Source: Rhabditoides inermis (taxonomy: Eukaryota; Nematoda; Chromadorea; Rhabditida; Rhabditidae). Taken from it: a stretch of 64,000 nt of DNA. The translations under genes were made by a program, and so were the position numbers. This document shows positions 1 through 10,231 of the stretch, piece after piece. The stretch lies in contig CAWZYM010000114.1 in assembly GCA_963966185.1 (NCBI GenBank), forward strand, positions 537,501 through 601,500, read 5' to 3'. Numbering within the stretch: position 1 is the first letter of the stretch; the number at the start of each line of letters is the position of its first letter. The notes under the pieces are model-generated. The model worked only from the letters and a program-made list of their open reading frames with translations, did not search any database and was not told the DNA's origin.

Positions 1-977
1 TACGTATGACGTTATTCATTTGTATTGTTATATTTCATCTGTTAGTGTCCACTGTCCGTTATGCGCAGGTTTGTGTTAGTATTTGTAAACGTTTTAAGCA
101 TGCGCTTTTGTTGAATTGGGTCAAGACAAACTTAATATCTTTACGCGAGTACTTTTTAACAGATAATATATGTGCTTTTAATGAATTTCATAGAAATTTC
201 TTCTGTTTCTGATTCCCAAGCTCTGTCGTTAAGTTCTCTGCGCGCCCTGCCCGCCTGCCGGGAGAGAGAGCTAGCCAGAGTGACTGGAACCCAAAACAAC
301 GCGAACCCGGCGCGAATTAGACGCTGGCGGCGGCGAGGCGAACTACAATCAAAGTGCTAGTTGGAGAACACGCGCAGAAAACGCCGAGAGAGTACGCTTT
401 CGGCAGAGAGTCAGCGTTACCGGACACGACATCCATGGCCTACGGAACCGTGCGAATCTAACTAACATAAATTGGATGAGTTCGCATTCCTGCTAACATG
501 ATTTTTGGACATCGCTTCTTGAAAATTCTGGCGCGAGCCCTATCCTAAGCCAAAAGAGAGGGCGCTGTGCGCCCTCTCTAATAACAACGATCACTCATTG
601 CAGGGCGAGACGCGATATAGTCGCCGCCTGGTGGATAGTTTCTGCTATTGACAGCCGGGGTCAGTTAGCGAAACTCAGTCGCGAGCGAGAGAGGCCAGAC
701 AGCGCGGAAAAGGCTCCAGTGGGTCGCGGCCTCTTTGATTCGCATGTCGGCTTCTTTGATCGATATTATCGTTTGAATGCGCGCGCTTGGGTCTCCTCAC
801 GACGAGAGGGTAGATCAATTGCGACTCGAGGGTAGATCGATTTTCTACCGTGACCCGGCAAACTATCTCCCAGAATAATATTATATGTTCAACAGTTCAA
901 CACTTCTTCTAAATCGCCAGTAGTACTCACGAATATGAGAGTTGCATTACCCGTACCCTCACTTGCAGCTACCGTAC
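1..977. other. left edge, no gene recognised
   Basis: No exon could be supported here. If the calpain gene that begins at 6.9 kb continues to the left, this stretch is part of its next intron, because the last exon seen ends in phase 0 at 978 with a GTACGG donor and no continuation of the protease domain is readable on the minus strand. The only structure seen is a perfect 11-bp inverted repeat with a 3-nt loop at 555-579. Confidence 0.4.
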
Positions 978-1858
978 CTTCAACTCGTCGGTCCAGCCGC
1001 TCCAGCCATCCGACCACGCGCCCTTCCACGCGAACTGGCCCCACGGATTGCGGAGACGGAGCAGTCTGCGGAGGGAGAAGGGAATCTCTCTCTCTCTCTC
1101 TCCATCTCTCTCTTTCTCTCTCTCTCTCCTCTCTCTTTCTTTCTCTCTCTCTCACCTATGCTCTCCCTCCTGTCTAACATCCAGCACAGAGTAGGCGTGT
1201 CTAGCCGCCAGACCAACTCGGGTGAATGCTTGCTGGAAAACAAGTTCAGATATGCTTTGTTACAAGTTACAATGTTCAATACGGGAATGTGACAACGAAC
1301 TCGATTGGAAAATGAGAAAATACTGTACCATGAGGTATAACTACGCCACATTTTGCCAACTCGTTTTTAACTGTGTAAAACGGTTTTAATACAAAAAATT
1401 TGAAAATTGATGGAAAAAACATACACATTGAGAGAGAGAGAGAGAGAGAAAGAGAACAGACACATGCAGACCCACCCCTCCCCCCACCTTGTCCACTCTC
1501 CTTCTGCCGCCACACGACGCGCCCATCACAAATCCGGCTTCCCTGGAACATGAGACCGTAGCTCTTCTATAATACCGTAACCCTCTGCCTACCGTAATTT
1601 TTTCTAACTATTCTACTACAATAAACTATCTCGTATCATTATCGTAACACGCTCTTGGTAACTCTCTTCCCTACCGTAACCCTTCAATAGCTACAGTAAC
1701 AATAGCTACTCTACCGTAATCCGTCACCATCTACAGTAACCCTTTACCGTAACCCACTTGGCGCTGAGCAGCTGCAGCCAGCGCTCGTCGGCGTCGAATT
1801 CGCCCGCCACAGCGGTGTTTATCGAGAGAGTCTCGCAGGGGGCGCCTGCGGAGAGGGG

Positions 1859-1904
<46 letters not shown>

Positions 1905-2037
1905 TTCTCTCTCTCTCTACCTTCCTCCCCCCTTTTTTCCTCCCTCCTTCTCTCTCTCTCTCTCTCTTTCTCTCTTTCTCTCTTTCTCTTTCTCTCTACC
2001 TTCCTCCCCCTCTCTTCTTCTCTCTCTCTCTCTCTCC

Positions 2038-2103
<66 letters not shown>

Positions 2104-2138
2104 TCTCTTTCTCTTTCTCTCTACCTTCCTCCCCTCTC

Positions 2139-2195
<57 letters not shown>

Positions 2196-3097
2196 GCCCA
2201 CCTGTCAACATGCCCAGTCCCTCTACCGGATACCCTGCCCGCAATCTCTCGTACGATCCCAGCGCCTTGGCCAGCGCCTTTTCGATGAGAGGAACCCACA
2301 GCTGAAAGGGGGCGGGATTAGAGTGGGCGTGGCTTCGTGGACCGCGTCGACGCAGCGTTCACTTTCGTGTTTCATTCAATTGATTTTGAGTACGATTACA
2401 GACCGATCACTATATAAAAAAGCAATCTGATAAACTCTGCTCAATTTTTCGATGGCAAATGTCCGCCAAACAAGGCACAACTATAGAAAGAAACCTGCAT
2501 GTACCCAGTGAGTAGAGGTGTGCACGATTAATCGAATACGAATAAAATCCGAATAATTATTCGATTAATCGATTAATCGAATAATTTTTATTCGTTGTTC
2601 GAGATCTGACAATTAATCGAATAATATTCGAATAAAATATTTGTTCGATTAATCGATCGAATAACATTTATTCGTTATTCGTCTTCAAAGTTCGATTATT
2701 CGAATAATTGTCCACCAAAACATATGATATACTCCAAAATACCGTCATTTTGTGGTATTTCGAGAAGAATTATTCAGTCGATTAATCGAATAATCGAATA
2801 ATCGAATAATTTTTATTCGTTATTCGAGTGCTGACGATTAATCGAATAATATTCGAATAATCGAACTCGACGATTAATCGAACGAATAAAAATTATTCGT
2901 TATTCGTCCAAAAAAATTATTCGCCCATCTCTACCAGTGAGGATGAGGGCGTGTCTAAAGTGGGCGGAGCGTACCTGGTTCTTGCTTCCGTTTGCGAAGA
3001 CGAGTTGGCGGTTGTGGGAGCGACACGGGAAGAAGTCGTCGACGACCACTGTCCGCCACACGCCGTCCACACAGACACTGAGAGAGTGCGAGTGACA

Positions 3098-3136
<39 letters not shown>

Positions 3137-3683
3137 TTTACTCTCTCTCTCTCTCTCTCTTAGTCTCTGTCTCTGTCTCTCTCTTACTCTCACTCCTCTC
3201 ATCTCTCTCCCTTTCTCTAACTCGCCAAAAATCTCACTTACACACACACATACACCCCCTCCCTGATGTACTTCTTGGTCAAGAGGATCTATTCCCATTT
3301 TCACATACACAACCCTCCCCTCTCGTCTACTCCCAAAGCAATAGGGACCAGCAGTGGTACCGTATCCCACATATGACAAACTACCGTAGCCGACGTACCG
3401 TATCACGTACACTCCCTCGCTGTTGTACTTCTTGGTCAAGAGGATGGCATCTATTCCCATTTTCACATCCACAACCCTCTCGTCTACTCCCAAAGCAATA
3501 GTGACCAGCAATAGTACCGTACCGCACGTATGACAAACTACCGTAGCCCACCGTATCACGTACACCCCCTCGCTGTTGTACTCCTTGGTCAAGAGGATGG
3601 CGTCCAGGCACTCGGGGCGTTCGGCTATCAGAGCCATGGCAGAAATGAGCCAGCAGTCACTCAAGGCGCCTGAAAGGGAGAAC

Positions 3684-3729
<46 letters not shown>

Positions 3730-6700
3730 CTTTCTCTCTGCATCTCTCCGCATCTCTCTCTAGTTCAATACTTCTATATACATACCTCTATTCTTCTTAT
3801 AGAGTAGTATGTAGTGTGTCTGTGTGAGAGAAGGAAGAGAGAGAGAGAGAGAGAGAGAGAGATGTGGAGATACCCATCCAACAACTAACCCTGTTCAATG
3901 TCCCATGGCTGCGGGTCGCGAAGCACGGCCCAGACATAGCGACTGTTATCCTGAAAGAGGCAGTACCGTAGTATGTATCAGCTACCGTCTCCTTCTGATT
4001 AATATGAAATAGTTTATTACCGTGTTGAGTACTTAACATGGGCATCATAAGAAACATAACAGAGCTTACGGAAGGAACAAGTGAAAGGAAAAATTACCGT
4101 ATCCAATCTACAGTAGCCCACCCCCACCTTTGTGCGTATCTGGTGCGGTCGCAGCCAGGAGTACACCTGGTTCGCCGCGACCACTCGGCCTTCCCTACCG
4201 TACCTCCCCAGATCGCCGACCGAGCGAGTCGAGTGCGGGAAGCTGTCGTCGATGAAACACGTCTCGTTCGTTCTGTAATCCGGGTACTGTATTTTCGATT
4301 CCAACTCTACAACTCTACTGTTGCGCTGTCTGCGTATGCCTCAGACAACTACAACTAATAATGAAAGTCGCGCGTGCTGCGGAAACACATGGGAAAAGGA
4401 GGTGTGGAGATGAACGGATACTTCAAACGACTCCAAACGACTTCGGATCACTTATCCTTGCAACCTGTGTCTGTTTTACCTTTTTGTTTTACACTTTTTA
4501 CACAATCGTATATACTTATATTTGCCTATTCTATGCTTATTCTACATACATACAAACTTTTTATTATACCTGCAGTGCTCAACAATGGTGTACCAGAGCC
4601 GCTGCGCCTCCTCTTGGTCTCGCCTCGCCATCGCGCGAATATCCGAAGAGGGAAGGGGGTGGGAGGGCTGCAAGAGGACCATCAGACAGCGAGACACAAC
4701 TCGATAACAACATCATGTTGTACACATATAGATATACACATTATACGGTAGCGAGAGATGGATGAAGAGCGGAGATAGAGGGGGATAGGGAAAGAGAGAG
4801 AGAGAGGGAGGGAGAGAGAGAGGGAAGGTGGGAAGGAGAGGGAAAGAGAGAGAGGCCCACCTCGCCCGTGTCTCTGGTCAGGTGGACGAAGGCTTCCGTG
4901 GCGTCCGCTGAAACAAACATGCTAACATAACATATACATGCACTTGAAAATACGTAAAACGTAATTAGAAAAAAGTTTAGTTAGAAACGTTACAGTCTGA
5001 AAACTACATTAAACACCAATATTTTTTTAAAACTTCATAAGAGCCAGAGAAGGAAACAATCGAAACGACGAAAAGAGAAACGTGTAGAAGAAATTTGGTA
5101 AATGTTCTAAGACATGATTTCAAGCTTGCCGATTCGTACCTCAGATTGATAAAAGATTATCTGTCTAACAGGAGGATGCGAGTGCGAGTGAACGGGACCC
5201 TGAGTGAAGAGAAGGAGGTTGTGAGTGGAGTGCCGCAGGGAAGTATCCTAGGACCTTTTCTATTCAATTGTTACGTGAATCGAGTGGGGTCGATACAATT
5301 GAATGAAGGGGCGCGCATTGTTCAATACGCCGACGATACGGTGTATGTCTCTCGGTATCTTACCGATGGAGACAAGGAGAATGCACAAGAAGATGTGGAG
5401 AAACTGAGTGGGCTCCTCTCAGAGATGGGAATGAAGCTGAATGCGGGAAAGTGCAAGGTGATTCGAATGGGAGTGTATGAGAAGGAACCAGATTTTGAGG
5501 TGAATCTGCATATTGGTGGAACAGAGCTACTAGCGAGTGTACTAGCGAGTACAAATATCTCGGAGTGGCAATTGATCCACTGATGAACTTCAGTGGTCAC
5601 GTGGCTGAGAGGGTGACGAAGGCTCGCCAAGCTATTGGTGCTTTGGTGCGAACTATGAGGAAGTGGGCTCCTCGAAGCGCCTTCGGATTCGGGAGAGTGT
5701 ACAAGGCGTGTATTGAGCCAGGACTGTTGTATGCAGCAGAAGGATGGTTTCCTGCAAACGAGATAGACAGGGCAAGACTCGAAAGAGTGAATGTGCATGC
5801 AGCCAGGCTGGTGCAGAATGATTTCACGTCATCAGATGGCCGAGTGCTAGAGAAGGCTAAGTGGAACACGGTGAAGAAGACCGTGAGCGAAAGAAGGAGG
5901 GTGCTCATGTGGAATTATGTGCACGGAGTGCGAGCCCCTCCAGATGGAATGCTGGTCCTGGTGTCGGACAGTGGAGTGAGAAGGACAGCACGCTGTGGCC
6001 ACTCACTGAGAGTGATAGAGCCTGTGGTGACAAGTGCGAGACTGCACGACTACCCGGTGAACGAGTTGAGAAGGCTTTGGAATGCCCTACCGGAGAAGGC
6101 TGTATTCATTGGAGGAGACCAAACAGTCATTCAAGCGTGCTGTCAAGAATCTGTGAATTGTGACCGTCGGAGACGGTGTTTTATTTTACTAACAGTTGTG
6201 TTTATCGACTAACGTGCTTATATAGCACGTCAGTTGAACTTATTTAGTTCTCACAGTCGTTATAATCCAAGGCTCTGTCTTGTTTTCGGCTGAGAACAAT
6301 TGGTACGGCTATATCCTTGTTACTCTCTGTGAGTAGTGAGATAAACGCAATACAAACAATAAAAAAATATATATAAAAAAATCACCCACTCTTATCCGCA
6401 TAGCAGGCGCCGCAGACGACGTGGCTGGGAGGGTTGATGAGCGTGCACGTGGCACATGACCACTCGGAGGAGTGGAGATGGGAGGAGGAGGAGGAGGAGG
6501 AGGAGGAGGAGGAGGAGGAAGCGGCGGTCTGGATATGATCATGATTACGGTGGCATTCTATTCGGCACGATTCAGATAAGCTGATTTGAACAACCACAGA
6601 TATCCATACATCTGTCTCTGGAAAAGATTACGGTCGAACAGAAGAAGATCGTTACGGTCTGTCTCACTCATCTAGAGGAAGGGCAGGAGAGAGAGAGAGG

Positions 6701-6917
6701 GGAGAGAAAGGGGAGAGAGAGGGAAGAGAGAGAGACTCACGATGGACAAGTCTGCCGTGATGCGGTAGAACACGTGCTGCGGCTGATTGGCGGAGGGGGA
6801 GGGCGCCAACATGTCCACCACAGCACTCGACAGGCTGTTCACTGAATCGACGATCGCCTTTGCCGGCGTCTCCAGATAGGCTAGCAGTCTGCTCCATTCG
6901 CCGCCACTGCTCTCCAT
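978..6917 (-). CDS. CAPN15/SOL-type calpain cysteine protease, partial
   Basis: Thirteen exons join in phase to give 432 codons: 6741-6917, 6390-6528, 4861-4907, 4570-4667, 4128-4272, 3890-3950, 3552-3669, 2975-3077, 2202-2301, 1758-1845, 1488-1542, 1156-1232 and 978-1065. The second exon encodes a RanBP2-type zinc finger ([13 protein letters not shown] followed by a CxxC) after a run of serines. The protease core follows, with FIDDSFP, WLRPHQI, the catalytic Cys in [39 protein letters not shown], the catalytic His in RHAYSVLDV and the catalytic Asn in RNPWG. A zinc finger plus calpain core is the SOL (small optic lobes) architecture, an intracellular Ca-dependent or Ca-independent processing protease. 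The C-terminal SOL domain is not in the window, so the gene should continue to the left. The start ATG at 6917 is tentative: a splice acceptor lies 10 nt upstream, so an earlier exon or trans-splicing is possible. All three catalytic residues are present. Confidence 0.9.
1156..1158 (-). other. donor of the catalytic-His exon followed by GA repeat
   Basis: The GTGAG donor that follows the exon with the catalytic His runs straight into (GA)n in the sense direction, so the first intron bases are part of the microsatellite. The same arrangement occurs at several other exons of this gene. Confidence 0.5.
1560..1757. repeat. cluster of TACCGTAA/TACAGTAA motifs
   Basis: Between two calpain exons, an octamer of the form TACCGTAA or TACAGTAA, or a close variant, recurs roughly every 20-30 bases, about nine times in 200 bp. 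Single copies occur elsewhere, for example near 3965, 4095, 19260 and 22190. It resembles the short dispersed CTACMGTAA-type repeats familiar from Caenorhabditis non-coding DNA. Function is unknown. Confidence 0.5.
1861..2192. repeat. 332-bp polypyrimidine/polypurine microsatellite
   Basis: The plus strand is almost entirely C and T, mostly (CT)n with short CCTTCCTCCCC interruptions that recur three times. It fills the intron between calpain exons 2202-2301 and 1758-1845, so the sense strand of that intron is nearly pure purine. Translations of it (Ser-Leu or Arg-Glu) are not genes. Confidence 0.95.
2513..2933. mobile_element. non-autonomous hAT-type MITE, 421 bp
   Basis: The element starts TAGAGGTGTGC and ends GCCCATCTCTA, imperfect terminal inverted repeats of the hAT type. 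It is flanked by a perfect 8-bp target duplication, CCAGTGAG, at 2505-2512 and 2934-2941, the length made by hAT transposases. The interior is AT-rich and built of overlapping palindromes of the form ATTCGATTAATCGAATAAT. No coding capacity is seen. It lies in an intron of the calpain gene. Confidence 0.88.
3251..3604 (-). repeat. tandem partial triplication of a calpain exon
   Basis: The 3' part of the exon at 3552-3669 (sense ATCCTCTTGACCAAG...GTGTACGTGATACG) plus adjoining intron occurs three times with a period of about 150-158 bp, starting near 3251, 3409 and 3561 on the plus strand. Only the copy at 3561 lies in the phase-consistent exon. The middle copy keeps an open frame and its splice-like end. 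The copy at 3251 is degraded, with a small deletion and a changed 3' end. Confidence 0.85.
5095..6366 (+). pseudogene. 5'-truncated non-LTR reverse-transcriptase copy
   Basis: The frame from 5095 encodes the C-terminal half of a LINE reverse transcriptase, including [15 protein letters not shown] and the catalytic YADD motif (followed by TVYV). Near 5550 the frame shifts, and a second frame (5565-6212) continues with typical post-RT sequence such as [16 protein letters not shown] and [12 protein letters not shown]. No endonuclease or first ORF is present. The 3' untranslated end, about 6258-6366, recurs at 52536-52650 in reverse orientation, which defines the 3' terminus of this family, ending in an A-rich tail. 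It lies antisense in the intron between calpain exons 6390-6528 and 4861-4907. Confidence 0.85.
6483..6523 (-). repeat. (TCC)n repeat coding polyserine
   Basis: In the sense direction this GGA/TCC trinucleotide repeat encodes about 13 consecutive serines just before the zinc finger of the calpain homologue. It lies within a phase-consistent exon, so it is probably translated and length-variable. Confidence 0.8.
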
Positions 6918-7270
6918 TCCACCGGCCTAGAAGAAGTCGAATGGGAGAATGGGAGAATGGGACAGTGTCATTGATAAGCACCATAGCTAAATCACCGAGT
7001 GCTAATCGATAAGGAGTTTTATAATAATAAGTTTATCGCATGTATGTTTGATAGAGTATGCAAGAAATTGCGGATAGACACTGGCGAAATATGTGATAAT
7101 ACGATTGTGTGACAAAATTAAAAATGGTAAAACTAAAACAAAATGAGGTACTACTGCGCCTTGTTCAAGGGTACTGGCAGAGTGATGGTCACATATAATA
7201 CACGTTGAAATTGAAAGAGACACAAGAAGTGCAGGTGAGACGACGTGCGAGAGACGCCCTGACTCTCCAG

Positions 7271-10165
7271 TCATGATGCACGAATCCGAGACGACGGGAA
7301 ACCGCTAGAACTAGCCCTGACGAGCTCTCTAAACCGCCCCGCATCCCTCACTCCCACGACTTCAGATGAAAGGCTATTCCAGAAACTATGTGCTCTATGA
7401 ATGCTCGTGAGTAGTCTGTTTGCTGGATCAAAACAAGGGACAATGCGCAAACTGTGTGAGTGTCTGGAGGATGTTGGAATTACATTGAATACACCATCAG
7501 ATTCAAAAGGCAAAACTCGGTGAGTGACTTTGTATATGAACGTGACGTCATTGATGAAACGACGGGACTCGAGAGTTTCAAGTCCCAGCAGGCGGAGACG
7601 CTCAGAGTATCCAAGAGATAGGTGACCAGCTCGTTGGCAAATGCGACGGGTAAAATACCTTTGCACGCCTTCAAGCAAATTCACCAAACGCACGCTAGTT
7701 GGGTTCCACAACTCAGTACAATATTCCAACTTGCATCGGAAATATGTAACATATGCTCTCACTAAGACAGTGAGATTTCGCGTGTGATATGCCCTCAGAA
7801 AGTTATTGATCGACCACAGGGCGTTGTTTGCTATACGAGAGATATGAGTTTCAAAGCCAAGACTGTCAGAGATCCATACACCTAAGTCTTTCACGCAGAC
7901 AGTGGCTTCGAGAGGTGTGCCGCCAGCACAATACACAAAACGCGGATTTCTTTTACCCAAGTGAAGAATGTACGTTTTAGAGGTTGAAATGGTGAGTCCC
8001 CACTTGCGCGACCAATTGTTAACCGCGTCTACTGCTGCCTGGAAGGCGGAGTGCGCCGACACATCAGACGGGTCAAACGAGAAATAGACCTTGAGGTCAT
8101 CCGCATACAACACGCAGTGCATACCAGTTGGAAGTGATCTCACTATGTCGTTTATATAGATGTTAAACAAGAGAGGGCCAAGACAGCTGCCCTGAGGCAC
8201 ACCACAGTTCACTTGCCTGGGGGCAGACAGTGAATCTCCAATAAGAACGTGGGTCGTCCGGTCACACAAAAAGCTCTTGATCCAAGAGAGAGCATTGCCG
8301 CGGATACCAATAGAGTGAAGTTTGTCAAAAAGCATAGAGTGATTTATGGTATCGAATGCCTTCTTGTAATCAACATAGAGACAATCAACTACTTTTCCAT
8401 CAGTGAGGTCGCGCGCCCAGTGAGAGTGACACTGCACGAGTTGTGCTGCGGTGGACCGACCTTTACGGAATCCGTACTGGTGACGCGATAGGAGGCAATT
8501 GTGTTCTAAGAATTCAGTGATCTGAGATACAACAATTCGTTCCAAAACCTTACTGATGGTAGAGGTGAGCGTGATGGGTCTATAGTTAGACACGTCATGG
8601 GTAGGACCGCTCTTATGAATCGGCTTGATGTAACCCAGACGCCATATATCTGGAACTGCGCAAACGGACACGGATTGTTGGAACAGAAGAGATAGTGGAA
8701 ATGCAATCGTGTCAATCGTATGCTTGATGAAAGTATGAGTGATTCCATCCGGGGATGTATTCACCTTACTCGCCATACCACGTATCACCTTGCAGACAAT
8801 ACTCGGTGAGACGTCAATGTGAGAGAGACACGCGGCAGAGAGGGAGAGAGAGTCACCCGGGGGTGAGGATGAGTGAGACGCGTAGATTGAATCGAAAAAG
8901 GACGCGAATGCCTCCGCCTTTTGAGCGGGCTCGTGTAAAAAATGTCCACTCGAATCAACCACCACGCCTATCCCATCTGCAGGACTGAGCCTATTCCTCA
9001 CATGCCTGTAAAAGGGCTTCGGTCCCTTATCTAGAAGGGCCGCTTCCTTCTTACAATTCCATCTATAGAGTGCCCTGCGGAGTGCCTTGCGGGCACAGCG
9101 CGCGTCAGTCGACATGGGCCGGCGAGACGCGAGGCGAGATGCAATACGGCTCAGAGTGCGAATGTGTGGAGGGAGAGTGGGTGAGCGAGCTTTGTGTGAC
9201 ACGGACGGACAAAAATCGGACAGACACTGGTGCATAAATTGCTCGAAAATATCGCAACATTCATCAATCCGGCGGTGTGCGAATACACGTGTCCAGTCAG
9301 TAGATGCGATACGAGCATTTATGGCTGACCAATCGGCCTTCTTGTAAACATAAACTGGGCGAGACATGGAAGCAACATGGGAATGCACTGCGAGGCGAGC
9401 GAATACAGGAAGATCGTCGCAAGTGGAGACAGGCGCGCCCACTCTTATGTCGGACACCAAGTCAGGAGAATCAACCAAGACCAAATCCAAAATATGTGGC
9501 GTTTGACCTGGGACTCTGACCATCGTCGGAACCCTAACAGTCTGAGTGAGTGAAAATGTAGAACAAAAATCAAGCAACGCGCGATCAAAAGCGAGGCGAG
9601 ACTGACCGGCTGGCCAATCGATGCCAGGGCAATTGAAATCACCTAGAATCGCGTGAGAGTGCGAATCAGGCAACATCAAAGAATCCATAGTAGCGAGAAG
9701 TTTTTGGCTGGCAGCACGGATAACAGGGGAGAGACCAGGGGTCCGGTAGACAGCAATTAAACGCAGTGGTCGAATGAGAGATAGGGCGGAAGAGGGGTGT
9801 ATATCAACACACAAAACCTCGCATAGAGAGTCAATGCGGTGAGTGGAAATGAGAGAGACACTAGCGCGCGTGGATGCAAGAATGAGTACGCCGCCTGCGT
9901 GGGAAAGTCGGTCACAGCGGAACACAGAGTACACACCACCGAGTTTCAAGACACTACACGAGTCATGCGCATTGAGCCACGATTCTGTGAGAATACAGAT
10001 GTCGGGCTTGTGGAGGATGAGGAAAGCCTCGAGATCATAGAGTTTGTTGCGAACAGACCTAGCATTTAAAAGAACAATGAGGAGACCGGATATGCCTGTG
10101 AGTAGTGAGTCGTGGGAGAAATGGGAATTAGAGCAGTTAAGAGAACCCACCCTGGCAGGCTCCAT
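7271..10165 (-). CDS. LINE ORF2: AP endonuclease and reverse transcriptase
   Basis: This 964-residue open frame carries an apurinic-type endonuclease domain (LNARSVRNK near residue 35, TESWLN, GGVLIL, YRTPG and GDFNCPGIDW near 174). The reverse-transcriptase domain follows (YRPITLTSTISKVLERIV, YGFRKGRSTA, DYKKAFDTIN near 602, CGVPQGSCLGPLLFN and YADD near 686). These are the hallmarks of an APE-type LINE (CR1/Jockey-like). The enzyme nicks target DNA and copies element RNA by target-primed reverse transcription. No RNase H domain is recognised after the RT. The start ATG at 10165 is the first in frame, 67 nt downstream of the ORF1 stop. No frame break is visible, so it may be active. Confidence 0.93.
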   Translation of the reverse strand: MEPARVGSLNCSNSHFSHDSLLTGISGLLIVLLNARSVRNKLYDLEAFLILHKPDICILTESWLNAHDSCSVLKLGGVYSVFRCDRLSHAGGVLILASTRASVSLISTHRIDSLCEVLCVDIHPSSALSLIRPLRLIAVYRTPGLSPVIRAASQKLLATMDSLMLPDSHSHAILGDFNCPGIDWPAGQSRLAFDRALLDFCSTFSLTQTVRVPTMVRVPGQTPHILDLVLVDSPDLVSDIRVGAPVSTCDDLPVFARLAVHSHVASMSRPVYVYKKADWSAINARIASTDWTRVFAHRRIDECCDIFEQFMHQCLSDFCPSVSHKARSPTLPPHIRTLSRIASRLASRRPMSTDARCARKALRRALYRWNCKKEAALLDKGPKPFYRHVRNRLSPADGIGVVVDSSGHFLHEPAQKAEAFASFFDSIYASHSSSPPGDSLSLSAACLSHIDVSPSIVCKVIRGMASKVNTSPDGITHTFIKHTIDTIAFPLSLLFQQSVSVCAVPDIWRLGYIKPIHKSGPTHDVSNYRPITLTSTISKVLERIVVSQITEFLEHNCLLSRHQYGFRKGRSTAAQLVQCHSHWARDLTDGKVVDCLYVDYKKAFDTINHSMLFDKLHSIGIRGNALSWIKSFLCDRTTHVLIGDSLSAPRQVNCGVPQGSCLGPLLFNIYINDIVRSLPTGMHCVLYADDLKVYFSFDPSDVSAHSAFQAAVDAVNNWSRKWGLTISTSKTYILHLGKRNPRFVYCAGGTPLEATVCVKDLGVWISDSLGFETHISRIANNALWSINNFLRAYHTRNLTVLVRAYVTYFRCKLEYCTELWNPTSVRLVNLLEGVQRYFTRRICQRAGHLSLGYSERLRLLGLETLESRRFINDVTFIYKVTHRVLPFESDGVFNVIPTSSRHSHSLRIVPCFDPANRLLTSIHRAHSFWNSLSSEVVGVRDAGRFRELVRASSSGFPSSRIRAS

Positions 10166-10231
10166 TGGAGTCGAGTCAGCTGGGAGACACGCGGACGGAG
10201 TGAGAGGGCAGTCGGGCTGGGCACACGCATC

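Noticed and set aside
1724..2299. Long Arg-Glu and Ser-Leu open frames on both strands (also at 33.5, 34.3, 35.4, 37.0, 50.6-51.2 and 63.1 kb)
   Set aside because: They are translations of CT/GA microsatellites, which lack stop codons in several frames. They have no start, splice or domain support.
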